A stretch of 51,472 nucleotides of DNA from JANWYT01 sp034432435 (GCA_034432435.1 DAOUBS010000020.1:1-51472); one strand, 5' to 3'. Counted from the first letter of the stretch, positions 17,079 to 25,735 are shown. The notes: a model not told the origin generated them from the letters alone. Numbers and translations are program-made.

Positions 17079-18604
17079 ACGATGTCTCCCCGCAGGCCGC
17101 TGGCCACGACGAAATCCCCGCGCAGCGCCCGCAGCGCCGCCGCGAGCTGCGGCTGCCCGTCGCCGCAGGTGGCCAGCACCGCTGCTGCGTCAAATAGCCC
17201 CGCGTCGTAGGGGGTACGCAGACACAAGTGAACAACGGTGCGCGCCTGCGCGGCAATCTGGCGGGCGCGCTCCGCTTGGTCGGGCAGCAGGTGGGCGTTG
17301 CGCGTGGCGATAATCGTGATGGCTGCCTCGCGCGCAGCGGCCAGCGCCTGCTCCATCCGCAGATCGTCACCAATGGGCTGGAGCGCCACATAGCGCGGGG
17401 TCAACCCCAGCGCCGCCAGCTGCTGCTGAATACCCGTCTGGCCGCCTGCCTCCATCACCTCGCTCTCCAACGCCGAGGCGAACTCGACAAAGGCGACCTG
17501 CTGGTCAAAGGTGATCGCTGGCAGGCGACCCTTCAGCAGCGACAGCCCGCGCGCGGCGATTTCCTCCATCATGCGGCGGCGCTCGGGGCTGCCGACGCGG
17601 CTAATGTCCACGTGGGGCATGACCACTTGGGCGAGCAGGCGGGCGCGGCGGACGTTGGCCTGCTGAATTCGGCTGAGCGGGATGCGCCCCTGCTGCACCG
17701 CCTCCAGGACGCCGCGCATGGCCGCCTCTTGCGTAGCGGGCGTGTGGCTCACCAGCACAATGTCGACATCCCCCAGCAGCGCCATGATCGCGCTCTCGCT
17801 CGGCGTGTAGTGGTCAGCGATGCCGCGCATCTCCATACAGTCGGTCGTCACCACCCCATCGAAGCCCAGCGCCTCGCGCAGCAGCTGCCGCACGATCACC
17901 GGCGACACCGTGGCGGGGTGCTGGGCGTCCAGCGTCGGGAAGCGCGTGTGCGTCGTCATGATGCTGGCCACCCCCTCCGCGATCACCTGCCGATAAGGCT
18001 CAAGGTCGTGCTCGAGCAGGTGCTCCAGCGTCACGTCTACAGTGGGCAGGGCGAGGTGGCTGTCAACCGCAGTGTTGCCCAGCCCAGGGAAGTGCTTGGC
18101 GCAGGCCGCCACCTGCGCGCCCTGCAAGCCGCGCACCGCTGCCCGCGCAAAGCGCCCAACTTGTGCTGCGCTGCGGCCAAAGCTGCGCGTCCCCACTGTT
18201 GGGTTTTCGTGGTTGTAGGCGAGGTCAACAACTGGCGCATAGTCCCAATTGATCCCCAACTCGCGCATCTCCTGCCCCAGCAGGCGGTAGGCCGTCTCGG
18301 CGGCGTGGGGGTCGCCTGTGTTGGCCAGCGCCATCGCGGCTGGCCCTTCGGTGAACGCCCCGCGCAGCCGCGCCACCGTGCCGCCCTCTTGGTCGATGCC
18401 GATGAGAATCGGCGCAAGAGCAGCCTCGTGCAGGGACTGCGTCAGCGCGGCAAGCTGAGCAGGGCTTTCCACATTGCGCGCGAACAGGATCACCCCGCCC
18501 ACGCGCCCTGCCGCCAGCCACTCCAGCAGGTAGGGCGGCGCGCTCGTGCCCGCAAACCCTACCAAGAAGCACTGCCCCACCTGCTGTTCAAGGTTCATCA
18601 TCAA
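17075..18604 (-). CDS. nagZ: GH3 beta-N-acetylglucosaminidase NagZ
   Basis: 509 residues. The start is one of three ATGs in a row. The GH3 barrel carries the NagZ signature KHFPGLG-x4-DSH at 170-183, whose Asp-His pair is the unusual acid/base, and the nucleophile Asp255 in TTDCMEMRGI. Residues after about 345 form a second alpha/beta domain, as in Gram-positive NagZ, whereas E. coli NagZ is a single domain of about 340. It removes terminal GlcNAc from muropeptides. No signal peptide is present. The stop overlaps the namZ start, and the regulator gene lies three bases upstream. Confidence 0.95.
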   Translation of the reverse strand: MMMNLEQQVGQCFLVGFAGTSAPPYLLEWLAAGRVGGVILFARNVESPAQLAALTQSLHEAALAPILIGIDQEGGTVARLRGAFTEGPAAMALANTGDPHAAETAYRLLGQEMRELGINWDYAPVVDLAYNHENPTVGTRSFGRSAAQVGRFARAAVRGLQGAQVAACAKHFPGLGNTAVDSHLALPTVDVTLEHLLEHDLEPYRQVIAEGVASIMTTHTRFPTLDAQHPATVSPVIVRQLLREALGFDGVVTTDCMEMRGIADHYTPSESAIMALLGDVDIVLVSHTPATQEAAMRGVLEAVQQGRIPLSRIQQANVRRARLLAQVVMPHVDISRVGSPERRRMMEEIAARGLSLLKGRLPAITFDQQVAFVEFASALESEVMEAGGQTGIQQQLAALGLTPRYVALQPIGDDLRMEQALAAAREAAITIIATRNAHLLPDQAERARQIAAQARTVVHLCLRTPYDAGLFDAAAVLATCGDGQPQLAAALRALRGDFVVASGLRGDIV

Positions 18605-18607
18605 CTC

Positions 18608-19351
18608 CTAGAGGTTCTTCAACACAGCGCGAAACTTATAACGGTCGCCGCGGTAGACGCTGCTCGCGTATTCTACCGCACGACTGCGGTCGTCATAAGT
18701 GACGCGCTGTATGGCCAAGACGGGCGCGCGCTCTGCCATCTCCAGCAGCACTGCCTCCTCACGCGAAGCAGCGCGCGCCTCAAGCGTCTGCTCGGCGTAA
18801 GACAGCGCCAGCCCGTAGCGCGTCCGCAGCGCGGCGTAGAGCGATTCTACGGTGAAATCGTGGTGCTCGAATAGGTCAGGGCAGGCCGACGCCAGCAGCG
18901 TAGACGTCTCTAGCGCGATCGGCCGATCGTTCACACAGCGCACGCGGCGCAGAATGGCTACGCGCGTTCCGACGGGCACACACAGGCGATGAGCGCTCTC
19001 GGCGTTGGCCTCGGTCATGGCAGCGTTGAGCACGCGGCTGCTGACCTCGTGGCCGCGCTGGCGCATCTCCTCGGTGAAGCTCATCAGCGTGTCAAGCTGC
19101 AAGTTGTACGTCTCTGGGGCGACGAACGTCCCCTTGCCGATGCGCACGTAGACCAGCCCGGCTTGTTCCAGATCTTTGATCGCTTTGGTCACGGTCAGGC
19201 GGTTGACGCCGAAGCGCTGCGCCAGCTCGCGCTCAGACGGAATGCGGGTGTGCGGTTTGAACGTTCCGTCTTGGATGCGGTGTAGGATGAAGTCTTTGAC
19301 CTGCTCATAGAGCGGTTTGGGCGAGGCAGCATCAAGCGGTCGTTCGATCAT
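18608..19351 (-). CDS. GntR/HutC-type regulator, DasR/NagR-like
   Basis: 247 residues from ATG 19351, preceded by AAAGG. The longer frame to 19432 is rejected because it overlaps the neighbouring gene and has no ribosome site. A winged helix-turn-helix at about 10-75 includes PSERELAQRFGVNRLTVTKA, followed by a UTRA ligand domain (about 90-245). HutC-type members DasR and NagR/YvoA sense amino-sugar phosphates and bind TGGTCTAGACCA-like palindromes. A palindrome of that form sits in front of oppA, the first gene of this operon, so self-regulation by GlcNAc-6-P or a muropeptide-derived sugar is likely. This link is inferred. Confidence 0.9.
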   Translation of the reverse strand: MIERPLDAASPKPLYEQVKDFILHRIQDGTFKPHTRIPSERELAQRFGVNRLTVTKAIKDLEQAGLVYVRIGKGTFVAPETYNLQLDTLMSFTEEMRQRGHEVSSRVLNAAMTEANAESAHRLCVPVGTRVAILRRVRCVNDRPIALETSTLLASACPDLFEHHDFTVESLYAALRTRYGLALSYAEQTLEARAASREEAVLLEMAERAPVLAIQRVTYDDRSRAVEYASSVYRGDRYKFRAVLKNL

Positions 19352-19356
19352 GGGGC

Positions 19357-19551
19357 TTACCTTTCGCGGCGCATCCAACGCACGAGCAGCGCGCTGGCCG
19401 TCACCAAGAAGACGCCCATCAAGCCGCTGCACACGCTGACAACGAACTCAGGGCTGGTGGGCGCATTGGCGACGGCCATCAAGAACCCGCCCCCCGCCAA
19501 GAAGAAGCCGATCTGCATAAAGCCGCGCACCGGATGATCGCTAGGTTGCAT
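19357..19551 (-). CDS. 64-residue two-helix membrane protein
   Basis: The ATG at 19551 overlaps the oppF stop by 11 bases and the stop lies six bases before the regulator start, so the gene fills the space between two operon genes exactly. Residues about 11-29 (GFMQIGFFLAGGGFLMAVA) and 35-58 form two hydrophobic helices with a short loop, and the C-terminus is basic (RWMRRER), predicting both ends in the cytoplasm. It matches no family I know. Candidates are a small accessory subunit of the Opp transporter or a modulator of the membrane-linked steps. The longer frame to 19644 is out of keeping with the oppF reading frame and is rejected. Confidence 0.65.
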   Translation of the reverse strand: MQPSDHPVRGFMQIGFFLAGGGFLMAVANAPTSPEFVVSVCSGLMGVFLVTASALLVRWMRRER

Positions 19552-20548
19552 AGGGCTGCAAGCTGCCTTTCCGCTGCAACGGCGTGCAAGCGAACTGCTG
19601 CGGGTGATCGGCACTGGGGGCCAGCGTCGGCACGTCGTGATCACACGTGCCCGGGACGAAGAACGGGCAGCGCGGGTGGAAGGCGCAGCCGCGCGGGATG
19701 GCCGTTAGCTTCGGGATGTCGTCGCTGCGCAGGCGCATCGGCTGTTTGCGGCGCGTGATGTCGGGGTCAGCCTCTGGCACGGCGGCCAGCAGCGCCCGCG
19801 TGTAAGGGTGGGCCGGGCTGCCGATCACGTCCGGCGTCCGCCCGATCTCCACGATCCGCCCCAGATACATCACCGCGATGCGCCCCTCCCACGCAAAGTA
19901 CTTAGCCAGCGCCAGATCGTGCGTGATGAAGACGATGCTCATCCCGAACTCGGCGCGCAGTTGGTGCAGCATCTTCAAGATGCCGATGCGGATGCTCACA
20001 TCTACCATGCTGACGGCCTCATCCGCCACAATCAAGCGCGGCTGCACGGTGAGCGCGCGGGCGATGCTGACGCGCTGGCGCTGCCCGCCGCTGAGTTGGT
20101 GCGGGTACTTGTTGACGATGTCGCCGGGCGGCGTCAGGTCAACCAGCGTCAGCAGCTCCCAGATGCGGCGGCGCAGGCTGGCGCGGTCGCTTACGAGTTT
20201 GTGACGCTTGAGCGGGAAGCTCAGGATCTGCTCAATCGTGTGCGCCGGGTTGAGCGACGCGAACGGGTCTTGGTGCACAATCTGGAACTCGCGCCGCAGC
20301 TTCGATTGCTCTTCCTTCGTGAAGCTGGCGCGCTCGCGCCCGCGAATCAGCACACTGCCGCTGGACGGGTCATTCAGCCCAGCGATGATCTTGCCGGTGG
20401 TCGTTTTGCCGCAGCCGCTCTCGCCCACAATGCACAGGATCTCGTTTTCGTGTACCGCGAGGTTGATGTCTTGCAACACAGGGATCGTCACGCGGTCTTT
20501 CTCAAACGAGCGATACACGCTGCGCAGTTCTAAGAGGGGGATTGTCAT
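19541..20548 (-). CDS. oppF: OppF-type oligopeptide ABC ATPase
   Basis: 335 residues. Walker A GESGCGKTT at about 41-49, signature LSGGQRQRVSIARAL, Walker B LIVADEAVSMVD and the C-terminal oligopeptide-transporter ATPase tail with Cys residues (GCAFHPRCPF...GTCD), which in this family binds an iron-sulfur cluster or metal. It powers uptake together with OppD. Walker B ends DEAVSMVD rather than the usual DEPVSALD, which is common in this branch and keeps the catalytic Glu. Its ATG overlaps the oppD stop (ATGA). Confidence 0.95.
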   Translation of the reverse strand: MTIPLLELRSVYRSFEKDRVTIPVLQDINLAVHENEILCIVGESGCGKTTTGKIIAGLNDPSSGSVLIRGRERASFTKEEQSKLRREFQIVHQDPFASLNPAHTIEQILSFPLKRHKLVSDRASLRRRIWELLTLVDLTPPGDIVNKYPHQLSGGQRQRVSIARALTVQPRLIVADEAVSMVDVSIRIGILKMLHQLRAEFGMSIVFITHDLALAKYFAWEGRIAVMYLGRIVEIGRTPDVIGSPAHPYTRALLAAVPEADPDITRRKQPMRLRSDDIPKLTAIPRGCAFHPRCPFFVPGTCDHDVPTLAPSADHPQQFACTPLQRKGSLQPYAT

Positions 20549-21585
20549 ACGCTTACTCCCATGCGGCGGCGCTGCGCTTGGGCGACCGCCGCGCGCTCAA
20601 AACAGGCCACGAGGTGCGCCTGCTGCTGGTCATCTGCCGGGGCGACGATCTCAATCGGCGGCACTTGAGCGGCACAGCGCTCGGTCGCAAAGCGGCAGCG
20701 TTCGTGGAACTTGCAGCCCGAGGGCGGCGCAATCAAGTCCGGCGGGCTGCCCGGGATGCTGTCAAGTTCTTCATGGCCGAACGACAGGCGCGGCGCGGCG
20801 TCTAACAGGCTGAGCGTGTAGGCGTGTTTCGGGCGGTAGAACACTTCCTCTACTGGCCCGATCTCGACGATATCGCCAGCGTACATCGTGGCGATGGTGT
20901 CGGCGATTTCCGCTGCTACCGCCAGATCGTGGCTGATGAAGATCGTGCTGAAGTTGAGTTCTGCGCGCAGCTCCTTCAACACGTCGAGAATCGAGCGCTG
21001 CGTCAGGATGTCGACGGCGGTCGTCGGCTCATCCATGATGACGACCTGCGGGCGCAGCAGCAGCGCCACCGCCAGCAGCACGCGCTGGCGCATCCCGCCG
21101 CTGAGTTCGTGTGGGTAGCTGTTGAACACGCGGTGCGCGTCCAGCCGCACCTTTTCGAACAGCCCCAGCGCCTCTTTTTGCGCTGTCTTGCGATCCATCC
21201 CGTGTGCGGCAGCCGTGTCGTAGACCATCTCGCGGATGCGCAGCACCGGGTTGAGCGAGTTCAGCGCCCCTTGAAACACCATCGAACATTCCGACCATAG
21301 AAACTGCTTCATCGCGCGGTCGTTCAGCTTCATCACGTCGATCAGCGTGCCACTGCGGTCGGTGTAGAGGGCTTGGCCGGCGTCGATGCTGGCTGCTTTG
21401 GGCAGCGTGCGGATCAGCGCGAGGTTGAGCGTGCTCTTGCCGCAGCCGCTCTCGCCGATAAAGGCCAGCGTCTCGCCCGCGTGCAAGTCAAACGACACGT
21501 TGTTCACCGCGCGCACGCGCCCGCGCCGCGCCAGATAGCTGACGGACAGGCCGCGCACGCTCAGGACGACATCACGGTTTTTCAT
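20545..21585 (-). CDS. oppD: OppD-type oligopeptide ABC ATPase
   Basis: 346 residues from ATG 21585, preceded by GAGGAG and overlapping the oppC stop as ATGA. The frame is open to 21891, but that extension lies inside oppC and is rejected. Walker A GESGCGKST, a Q-loop at MVFQGALNSLNPV, signature LSGGMRQRV and Walker B VVIMDEPTTAVD are complete. The C-terminal segment again has spaced Cys residues (GCKFHERCRF...RC). It forms the ATPase dimer with OppF. Confidence 0.95.
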   Translation of the reverse strand: MKNRDVVLSVRGLSVSYLARRGRVRAVNNVSFDLHAGETLAFIGESGCGKSTLNLALIRTLPKAASIDAGQALYTDRSGTLIDVMKLNDRAMKQFLWSECSMVFQGALNSLNPVLRIREMVYDTAAAHGMDRKTAQKEALGLFEKVRLDAHRVFNSYPHELSGGMRQRVLLAVALLLRPQVVIMDEPTTAVDILTQRSILDVLKELRAELNFSTIFISHDLAVAAEIADTIATMYAGDIVEIGPVEEVFYRPKHAYTLSLLDAAPRLSFGHEELDSIPGSPPDLIAPPSGCKFHERCRFATERCAAQVPPIEIVAPADDQQQAHLVACFERAAVAQAQRRRMGVSV

Positions 21586-22769
21586 AGGCCGCTCCTCAAG
21601 CGCGGGTTGAACACCTCTTCTAGCGAGCGCGTGAACAGCACCAGCGACAGCTGGAAGAGCGCAATCGCCACCACCGGCGAGAGCAGCATCCCCGCCGCCA
21701 GCGGGTTGGCCAACACGCCTTGCTGCCGCCCCATGAAGATCATCACGCCCCAATCCGGCTCGACCAGCGGCACGAGGCCGAGAAACACCAAGCCGACGAT
21801 GCTGTACATCGCCACGCGCACGGTGAAGATGTAGTTCACCGCGATGTAGCTGATCATATTCGGGAACACCTCGCGGCTGATGATGTGCCACAAGCCCAAG
21901 TCCAGCGCGATAGCCGCCTCCACGTAGTCGCGCTCGCGCAGGCTCAAGACTTGCGCGCGGACAGCGCGCATCAGCACCGGCCAGTTGAGCGCAGCGAACA
22001 ACAGCGCCAGCGCGAAGCTGTCGTCAAATTTGATGATGCTGGCGATCACGAGTAGCAGCGGGAACGACGGGATCGTTAGGATGAAGTTGGCGATGGTCGT
22101 GATGAGGCTGTCCACATAGCGCCCCAGCAGCGCCGCCGCGCTCCCCAAGATAACCGCCAAGATCGTGGCGAACAAGCCCGCCGCCAGCGAGGTCAAGATC
22201 AGCCGCTGGCCACCATACACCATGTGCGAGAGCACGTCACGCCCCTGCCAGTCCAGCCCTAGCGGGTGCTCTGAGCTAGGGCCGGCCAGCAGTGAGCGCG
22301 CCCCCGGCTGCCGTCGATCCAAGCGCGCCCGCCCCTCATACTCGATGAACAAGGGGCCGAATACCGTCACGATGACGAAAAACATGATCCCACAGAAGCC
22401 GATGAAGCCTGATTTGTTGCGCATCAGGGCGTTCAACCCTGCGCGGACGTTCGTGCCGAGGTTGGCCATCCAGCGCATGAAGGCCTCGCGCCGCGTCTCC
22501 TCAAACGACACTTCCGTGAGCGCCGCGCGGCTTGTGAACGGGTCTTGACGGTTCACATAGGCGTAGCTGATGACCACTGCACAGGCCATGACCATCATCG
22601 GCAGGCCGCCGATCAAGCCGCAGCCGAAGCCCGCCATGACGCAGGCCAGCGCGCCCAACAGCCCCGCCTGCCACTGCCGATAATACGCCGACAGCACCAG
22701 CGGCACGATCCCGACGACCACCCCCAACGCCAAGCCCGTCGGGGAGGCAACAGTGGCAAATAGGTTCAC
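21582..22769 (-). CDS. oppC: OppC-type permease with extra N-terminal membrane helices
   Basis: 395 residues, about 100 longer than usual OppC/DppC. The normal part begins near residue 105 with a cytoplasmic helix and NKSGFIG, then six membrane helices and the EAA loop (EAAIALDLGLWHIISREVFPN) that contacts the ATPases. Residues 1-72 add two or three further hydrophobic helices, followed by a charged linker. The early start is supported by the ATGA overlap with the oppB stop. The extra helices are unusual and could dock the binding protein or the small membrane protein of the operon. Both ideas are inference. Confidence 0.9.
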   Translation of the reverse strand: MNLFATVASPTGLALGVVVGIVPLVLSAYYRQWQAGLLGALACVMAGFGCGLIGGLPMMVMACAVVISYAYVNRQDPFTSRAALTEVSFEETRREAFMRWMANLGTNVRAGLNALMRNKSGFIGFCGIMFFVIVTVFGPLFIEYEGRARLDRRQPGARSLLAGPSSEHPLGLDWQGRDVLSHMVYGGQRLILTSLAAGLFATILAVILGSAAALLGRYVDSLITTIANFILTIPSFPLLLVIASIIKFDDSFALALLFAALNWPVLMRAVRAQVLSLRERDYVEAAIALDLGLWHIISREVFPNMISYIAVNYIFTVRVAMYSIVGLVFLGLVPLVEPDWGVMIFMGRQQGVLANPLAAGMLLSPVVAIALFQLSLVLFTRSLEEVFNPRLRSGL

Positions 22770-23857
22770 AGCTTGCCCTCCTTGCTCACGCGCACGCGCG
22801 GATCGAGCCAGCCCAGCACTAGATCGCTCAACAGGTTCGACATCACGACCGCAATCGTGATCACGAGGAAGATGCCTTGCATGGTGGTGTAGTCGCGCGT
22901 CACAATCGCCCGCAGAAGCTGCCGCCCTAAGCCGGGGTACTCAAAGATCTGTTCGATGGCGACGCTGCCCCCTACGATGAAGCCGATGCTGATCGCTAGG
23001 CGCGTGATGAGCGGCAGCAGCGCGTTGCGCCCGACGTAGGCCGTCAGGATGCGCCGCTGCGAGAGGCCGCGCGCCTGCGCCACGGTGATGTAGTCCTCCC
23101 CCAGCGTGCTGATCGTGCTGCTCTTCATCGAGAGGATCCACGTGCCAATCGTCGATGCGACGTAGATCGTGACGGGAAAGAGGGCGAACTTGAAGAGGCT
23201 GCTGATGTACTCCACGGTGAAGCCCGCCGGAATGTTGGGGTCGCTGCCGCCGCGGAACTCGCCGACGTTGAACAACTGGAGCTGCACGCCCAAGATCAAG
23301 ACGAACAGCAGCGCGAGGATATAATCCGGAATGCCTGAAAGGATCGACGCGAGGAAGGTCATCACGTTATCGAGGAGGCCGCCGCGCCAATAGCCCATCG
23401 CCAGCCCGATGAGCGCCCCCAGCGTAAAGCTGATCGTGAGCGCCAGCCCAACGCTGAAGAGTGTCCACGGCAAGTAGCGCGCGATCTGCTCGGCAACGGG
23501 CGTGCCCGCGCTGAGGATGCTCTTGCCTAAGTCACCGCGCAGCAGCGACGACATGTAGCGCGTGTACTGGTCAATCATCGGCTCGTCAGGGTCAAACAGG
23601 AATAAGCCCGCCGCCACCGACCGCGCCTGCTCATAGGTCAAATTCTGCTGGATCATCAGGCTCTCTACCTTGCTGCTGAAGGGGTCGCCTGGCATCAAGC
23701 GGATCAAGAAGAAGGTGAAGGTTGTCACTGCGAAGATGGTCAGCAAGGCTTGGAGCAGCGCCCGCAGCGCATAACTCCCCCAGAGCTGACGCACCAAACG
23801 AATCGGCATCGCAGACGCGGGGATGCGCGTTTGCGGAGAAATCGGCACAGAACTCAT
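22766..23857 (-). CDS. oppB: OppB-type oligopeptide permease
   Basis: 363 residues from ATG 23857, with GAGG eight bases upstream. A longer frame to 23932 would translate the intergenic hairpin and is rejected. Residue order is a short cytoplasmic lead, first helix at about 30-50, RLMPGDPF, a long extracytoplasmic loop, then five helices. The EAA-like loop DYITVAQARGLSQRRILTAYVGRNA is intact. With OppC it forms the channel that takes substrate from the binding protein. It is separated from oppA by 111 bases with a stable stem-loop. Confidence 0.93.
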   Translation of the reverse strand: MSSVPISPQTRIPASAMPIRLVRQLWGSYALRALLQALLTIFAVTTFTFFLIRLMPGDPFSSKVESLMIQQNLTYEQARSVAAGLFLFDPDEPMIDQYTRYMSSLLRGDLGKSILSAGTPVAEQIARYLPWTLFSVGLALTISFTLGALIGLAMGYWRGGLLDNVMTFLASILSGIPDYILALLFVLILGVQLQLFNVGEFRGGSDPNIPAGFTVEYISSLFKFALFPVTIYVASTIGTWILSMKSSTISTLGEDYITVAQARGLSQRRILTAYVGRNALLPLITRLAISIGFIVGGSVAIEQIFEYPGLGRQLLRAIVTRDYTTMQGIFLVITIAVVMSNLLSDLVLGWLDPRVRVSKEGKL

Positions 23858-23895
23858 TAAACAGCCTCGTAAAAATGTTGCGGCTTTTTCTTCAT

Positions 23896-23918
23896 GGGGC
23901 AGGGCGTTGACCTGCCCC
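23896..23918 (-). promoter_or_regulatory. stem-loop between oppA and oppB
   Basis: GGGGCAGG and CCTGCCCC form a perfect 8-bp stem around a seven-base loop, flanked by CGGCTT and AAGCCG (23881-23940), which can extend the pairing. No T-run follows. Stem-loops behind binding-protein genes commonly protect that part of the mRNA or reduce read-through, so that more binding protein than permease is made. The same motif style recurs at 49701-49795, so it may also be a dispersed REP-like element that landed here. Confidence 0.55.
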
Positions 23919-23968
23919 GACAAAGCAGGCAAAGAAGCCGACCGGCCCCCTTGCCCGCGCGATTACGC

Positions 23969-25705
23969 TTAGCTGGCCGGGCCGAGCGTGCCGTCCAAGA
24001 TCAGCTTGATGATGAAGTGGTCACCGCTGGGGTTCAAGTAGATCGGGTCGTCGTCCGGCGGCGCGCCCGCAATCTTGGATTCGTTCAGCGGCTCGACACT
24101 CAGCATCTCGTTGAGCGGGATAAAGGGCACCGTTGCGTTGATGATGCGCGCGACGCGGTCCGCTTTGGCGGTCAGCTCGGCGGGGTCGAGGCCGGTGCTC
24201 ACATCAGCGATGAGCGCCTCGAGGTCGATCATCTCGCCTTCAAACTCAAACTGCATCGGGAAGCTGATGCCCGGCTGGCCACCCGGCACAGCGCCTTTGT
24301 TAAAGCGCACGGTGGGGTTGCGGAAGTGGCCATTGGCGAATGGGCTGCCCGCGCCCCAGCTCCACACGCTCAGGTCGAAGGTTCCGGCGAAGATGGCATC
24401 ACGAGCTTCCTGCCACGGGCGGGCGCGCAGCGTGATGTCAAAGCCGAAGTCGTTCAGCTGTTGGGTAGCGTCTTGGGCGGCGGCGCTGAAGTCGGCGAAG
24501 TCCTGCGGGAAGGTGTACTCCACACGGATCGTGTTGCCGCTGGCGTCCACCCACTTGCCGGCGCTGTTGCGCGTGTAGCCGGCAGCTTCCATGTAGGCGG
24601 CGGCCTTCTCAAGGTCGTACTCGTAGGGATCGAGCGACGCGATGGCCTCCGCGCTCAGCAGGGTGGGGGTCATGCTGTCCAAGATGCCGCTGAAGAACAC
24701 CGTGCCCGACGCGCCCAAGCCGTTCGTCAGGAAGGCGCTCTGGTCGCGGTTGATGGCATGGGCCACTGCCTTGCGCACGTTGACATCCTGCCAGACGGGC
24801 AGCGCGAAGTTAAACAAGAGCGAGGGACCGTAGCCGCGCGGCGTCGTCACCAAGCGGATGCCCGCACGCTCAAAGCTCTCGATGGTGGCAGGTGGGTAGA
24901 CGTTGGTCGAGTGCGCCAGCTCACCGCTGAGGACGAGCGGGGTCGTCTGCTCGGTCTCGCCAGCCCAGATCTTCAGCTCGCCAAATTTGACCGTGCTGCT
25001 GAAGATGCTGTTGGGATGCCAGCGCAGCGTCATGAAGGCGTCGTTGACATCGGCCAGCGAGTAGGTATAAGGGCCGCTCGCGCGCAGAACATCCGGACGG
25101 AAGCTGTTGATCTCAGCGATCAGCGCTGTCCACGATTCGCTCTCACGGGTCGCGCCGCTGGCGACGACATCACGAGCCTTGGCAGCCAGTTCGCCGTAGG
25201 TGGCGCTGGCGACAATCGGTTCCTTCAGGATCAAACGCTCAGCCAATAAGCTGGGCTGCCCGCTGAAGGTGAACTTTACCGTCAGGTCGTCCACCGCTTC
25301 CACGCTGCTGATGTATTGGAACTGCGTCCAGTTGAGGATGCGGCCAATGGCGTAGGTGTCTACCACGTCTTGGCTGGTGATGGGTGTGCCGTCGCTCCAC
25401 GTTGCGCCCGCTTTGAGCGTAAACTGGTAGGCAGCATTGTCGTCCACAAAGCCCCAGCTCTCGGCCAGCATCGGGATATATTCGTTGCTGCCCCACAGAT
25501 AGTACGCTGGGGTCAACTCCACCAACGGGCGATACACCACGCCGAGGTTGTCGTTTAAACCGCCACTGGCAAAGCTGTTCAGGTGATGGTCAGGGGGCAG
25601 CACATACGGCCAAGTGCCGAGCCATGTGCCGACCGGGGCTTCCTGCGCGCGGAACGGCACGATGGCCGTCAGCGCTAAGACGAGACATGCAACAAATCTT
25701 TTCAT
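23969..25705 (-). CDS. oppA: OppA/DppA-type substrate-binding protein, probable muropeptide binder
   Basis: 578 residues with AAGGAG before the ATG. Signal peptide 1-20 ends FRA-QE. There is no Cys at the cleavage site, so it is not a typical lipoprotein. The body is an SBP_bac_5 (cluster C) protein: YRPLVEL, GATWSDGTPITSQDVVDTY, later NVRKAVAHAINR and AAAYMEAAGYTR are family landmarks. The cluster includes MppA and other binders of murein peptides. As first gene of an operon with nagZ, namZ, anmK and murQ, it most likely captures muropeptides or disaccharide peptides. Sequence alone does not exclude ordinary oligopeptides. Confidence 0.9.
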   Translation of the reverse strand: MKRFVACLVLALTAIVPFRAQEAPVGTWLGTWPYVLPPDHHLNSFASGGLNDNLGVVYRPLVELTPAYYLWGSNEYIPMLAESWGFVDDNAAYQFTLKAGATWSDGTPITSQDVVDTYAIGRILNWTQFQYISSVEAVDDLTVKFTFSGQPSLLAERLILKEPIVASATYGELAAKARDVVASGATRESESWTALIAEINSFRPDVLRASGPYTYSLADVNDAFMTLRWHPNSIFSSTVKFGELKIWAGETEQTTPLVLSGELAHSTNVYPPATIESFERAGIRLVTTPRGYGPSLLFNFALPVWQDVNVRKAVAHAINRDQSAFLTNGLGASGTVFFSGILDSMTPTLLSAEAIASLDPYEYDLEKAAAYMEAAGYTRNSAGKWVDASGNTIRVEYTFPQDFADFSAAAQDATQQLNDFGFDITLRARPWQEARDAIFAGTFDLSVWSWGAGSPFANGHFRNPTVRFNKGAVPGGQPGISFPMQFEFEGEMIDLEALIADVSTGLDPAELTAKADRVARIINATVPFIPLNEMLSVEPLNESKIAGAPPDDDPIYLNPSGDHFIIKLILDGTLGPAS

Positions 25706-25735
25706 CGCCTCTACTCCTTAAAAAAATGAACAGTA

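Noticed and set aside
17228..18874. 548-codon plus-strand frame across nagZ and the regulator gene
   Set aside because: It lies antisense to two clearly recognisable genes and has skewed His/Arg/Gln content typical of shadows.
23894..25249. 451-codon plus-strand frame across oppA
   Set aside because: Antisense to a well-supported binding-protein gene; no motif and no plausible start.
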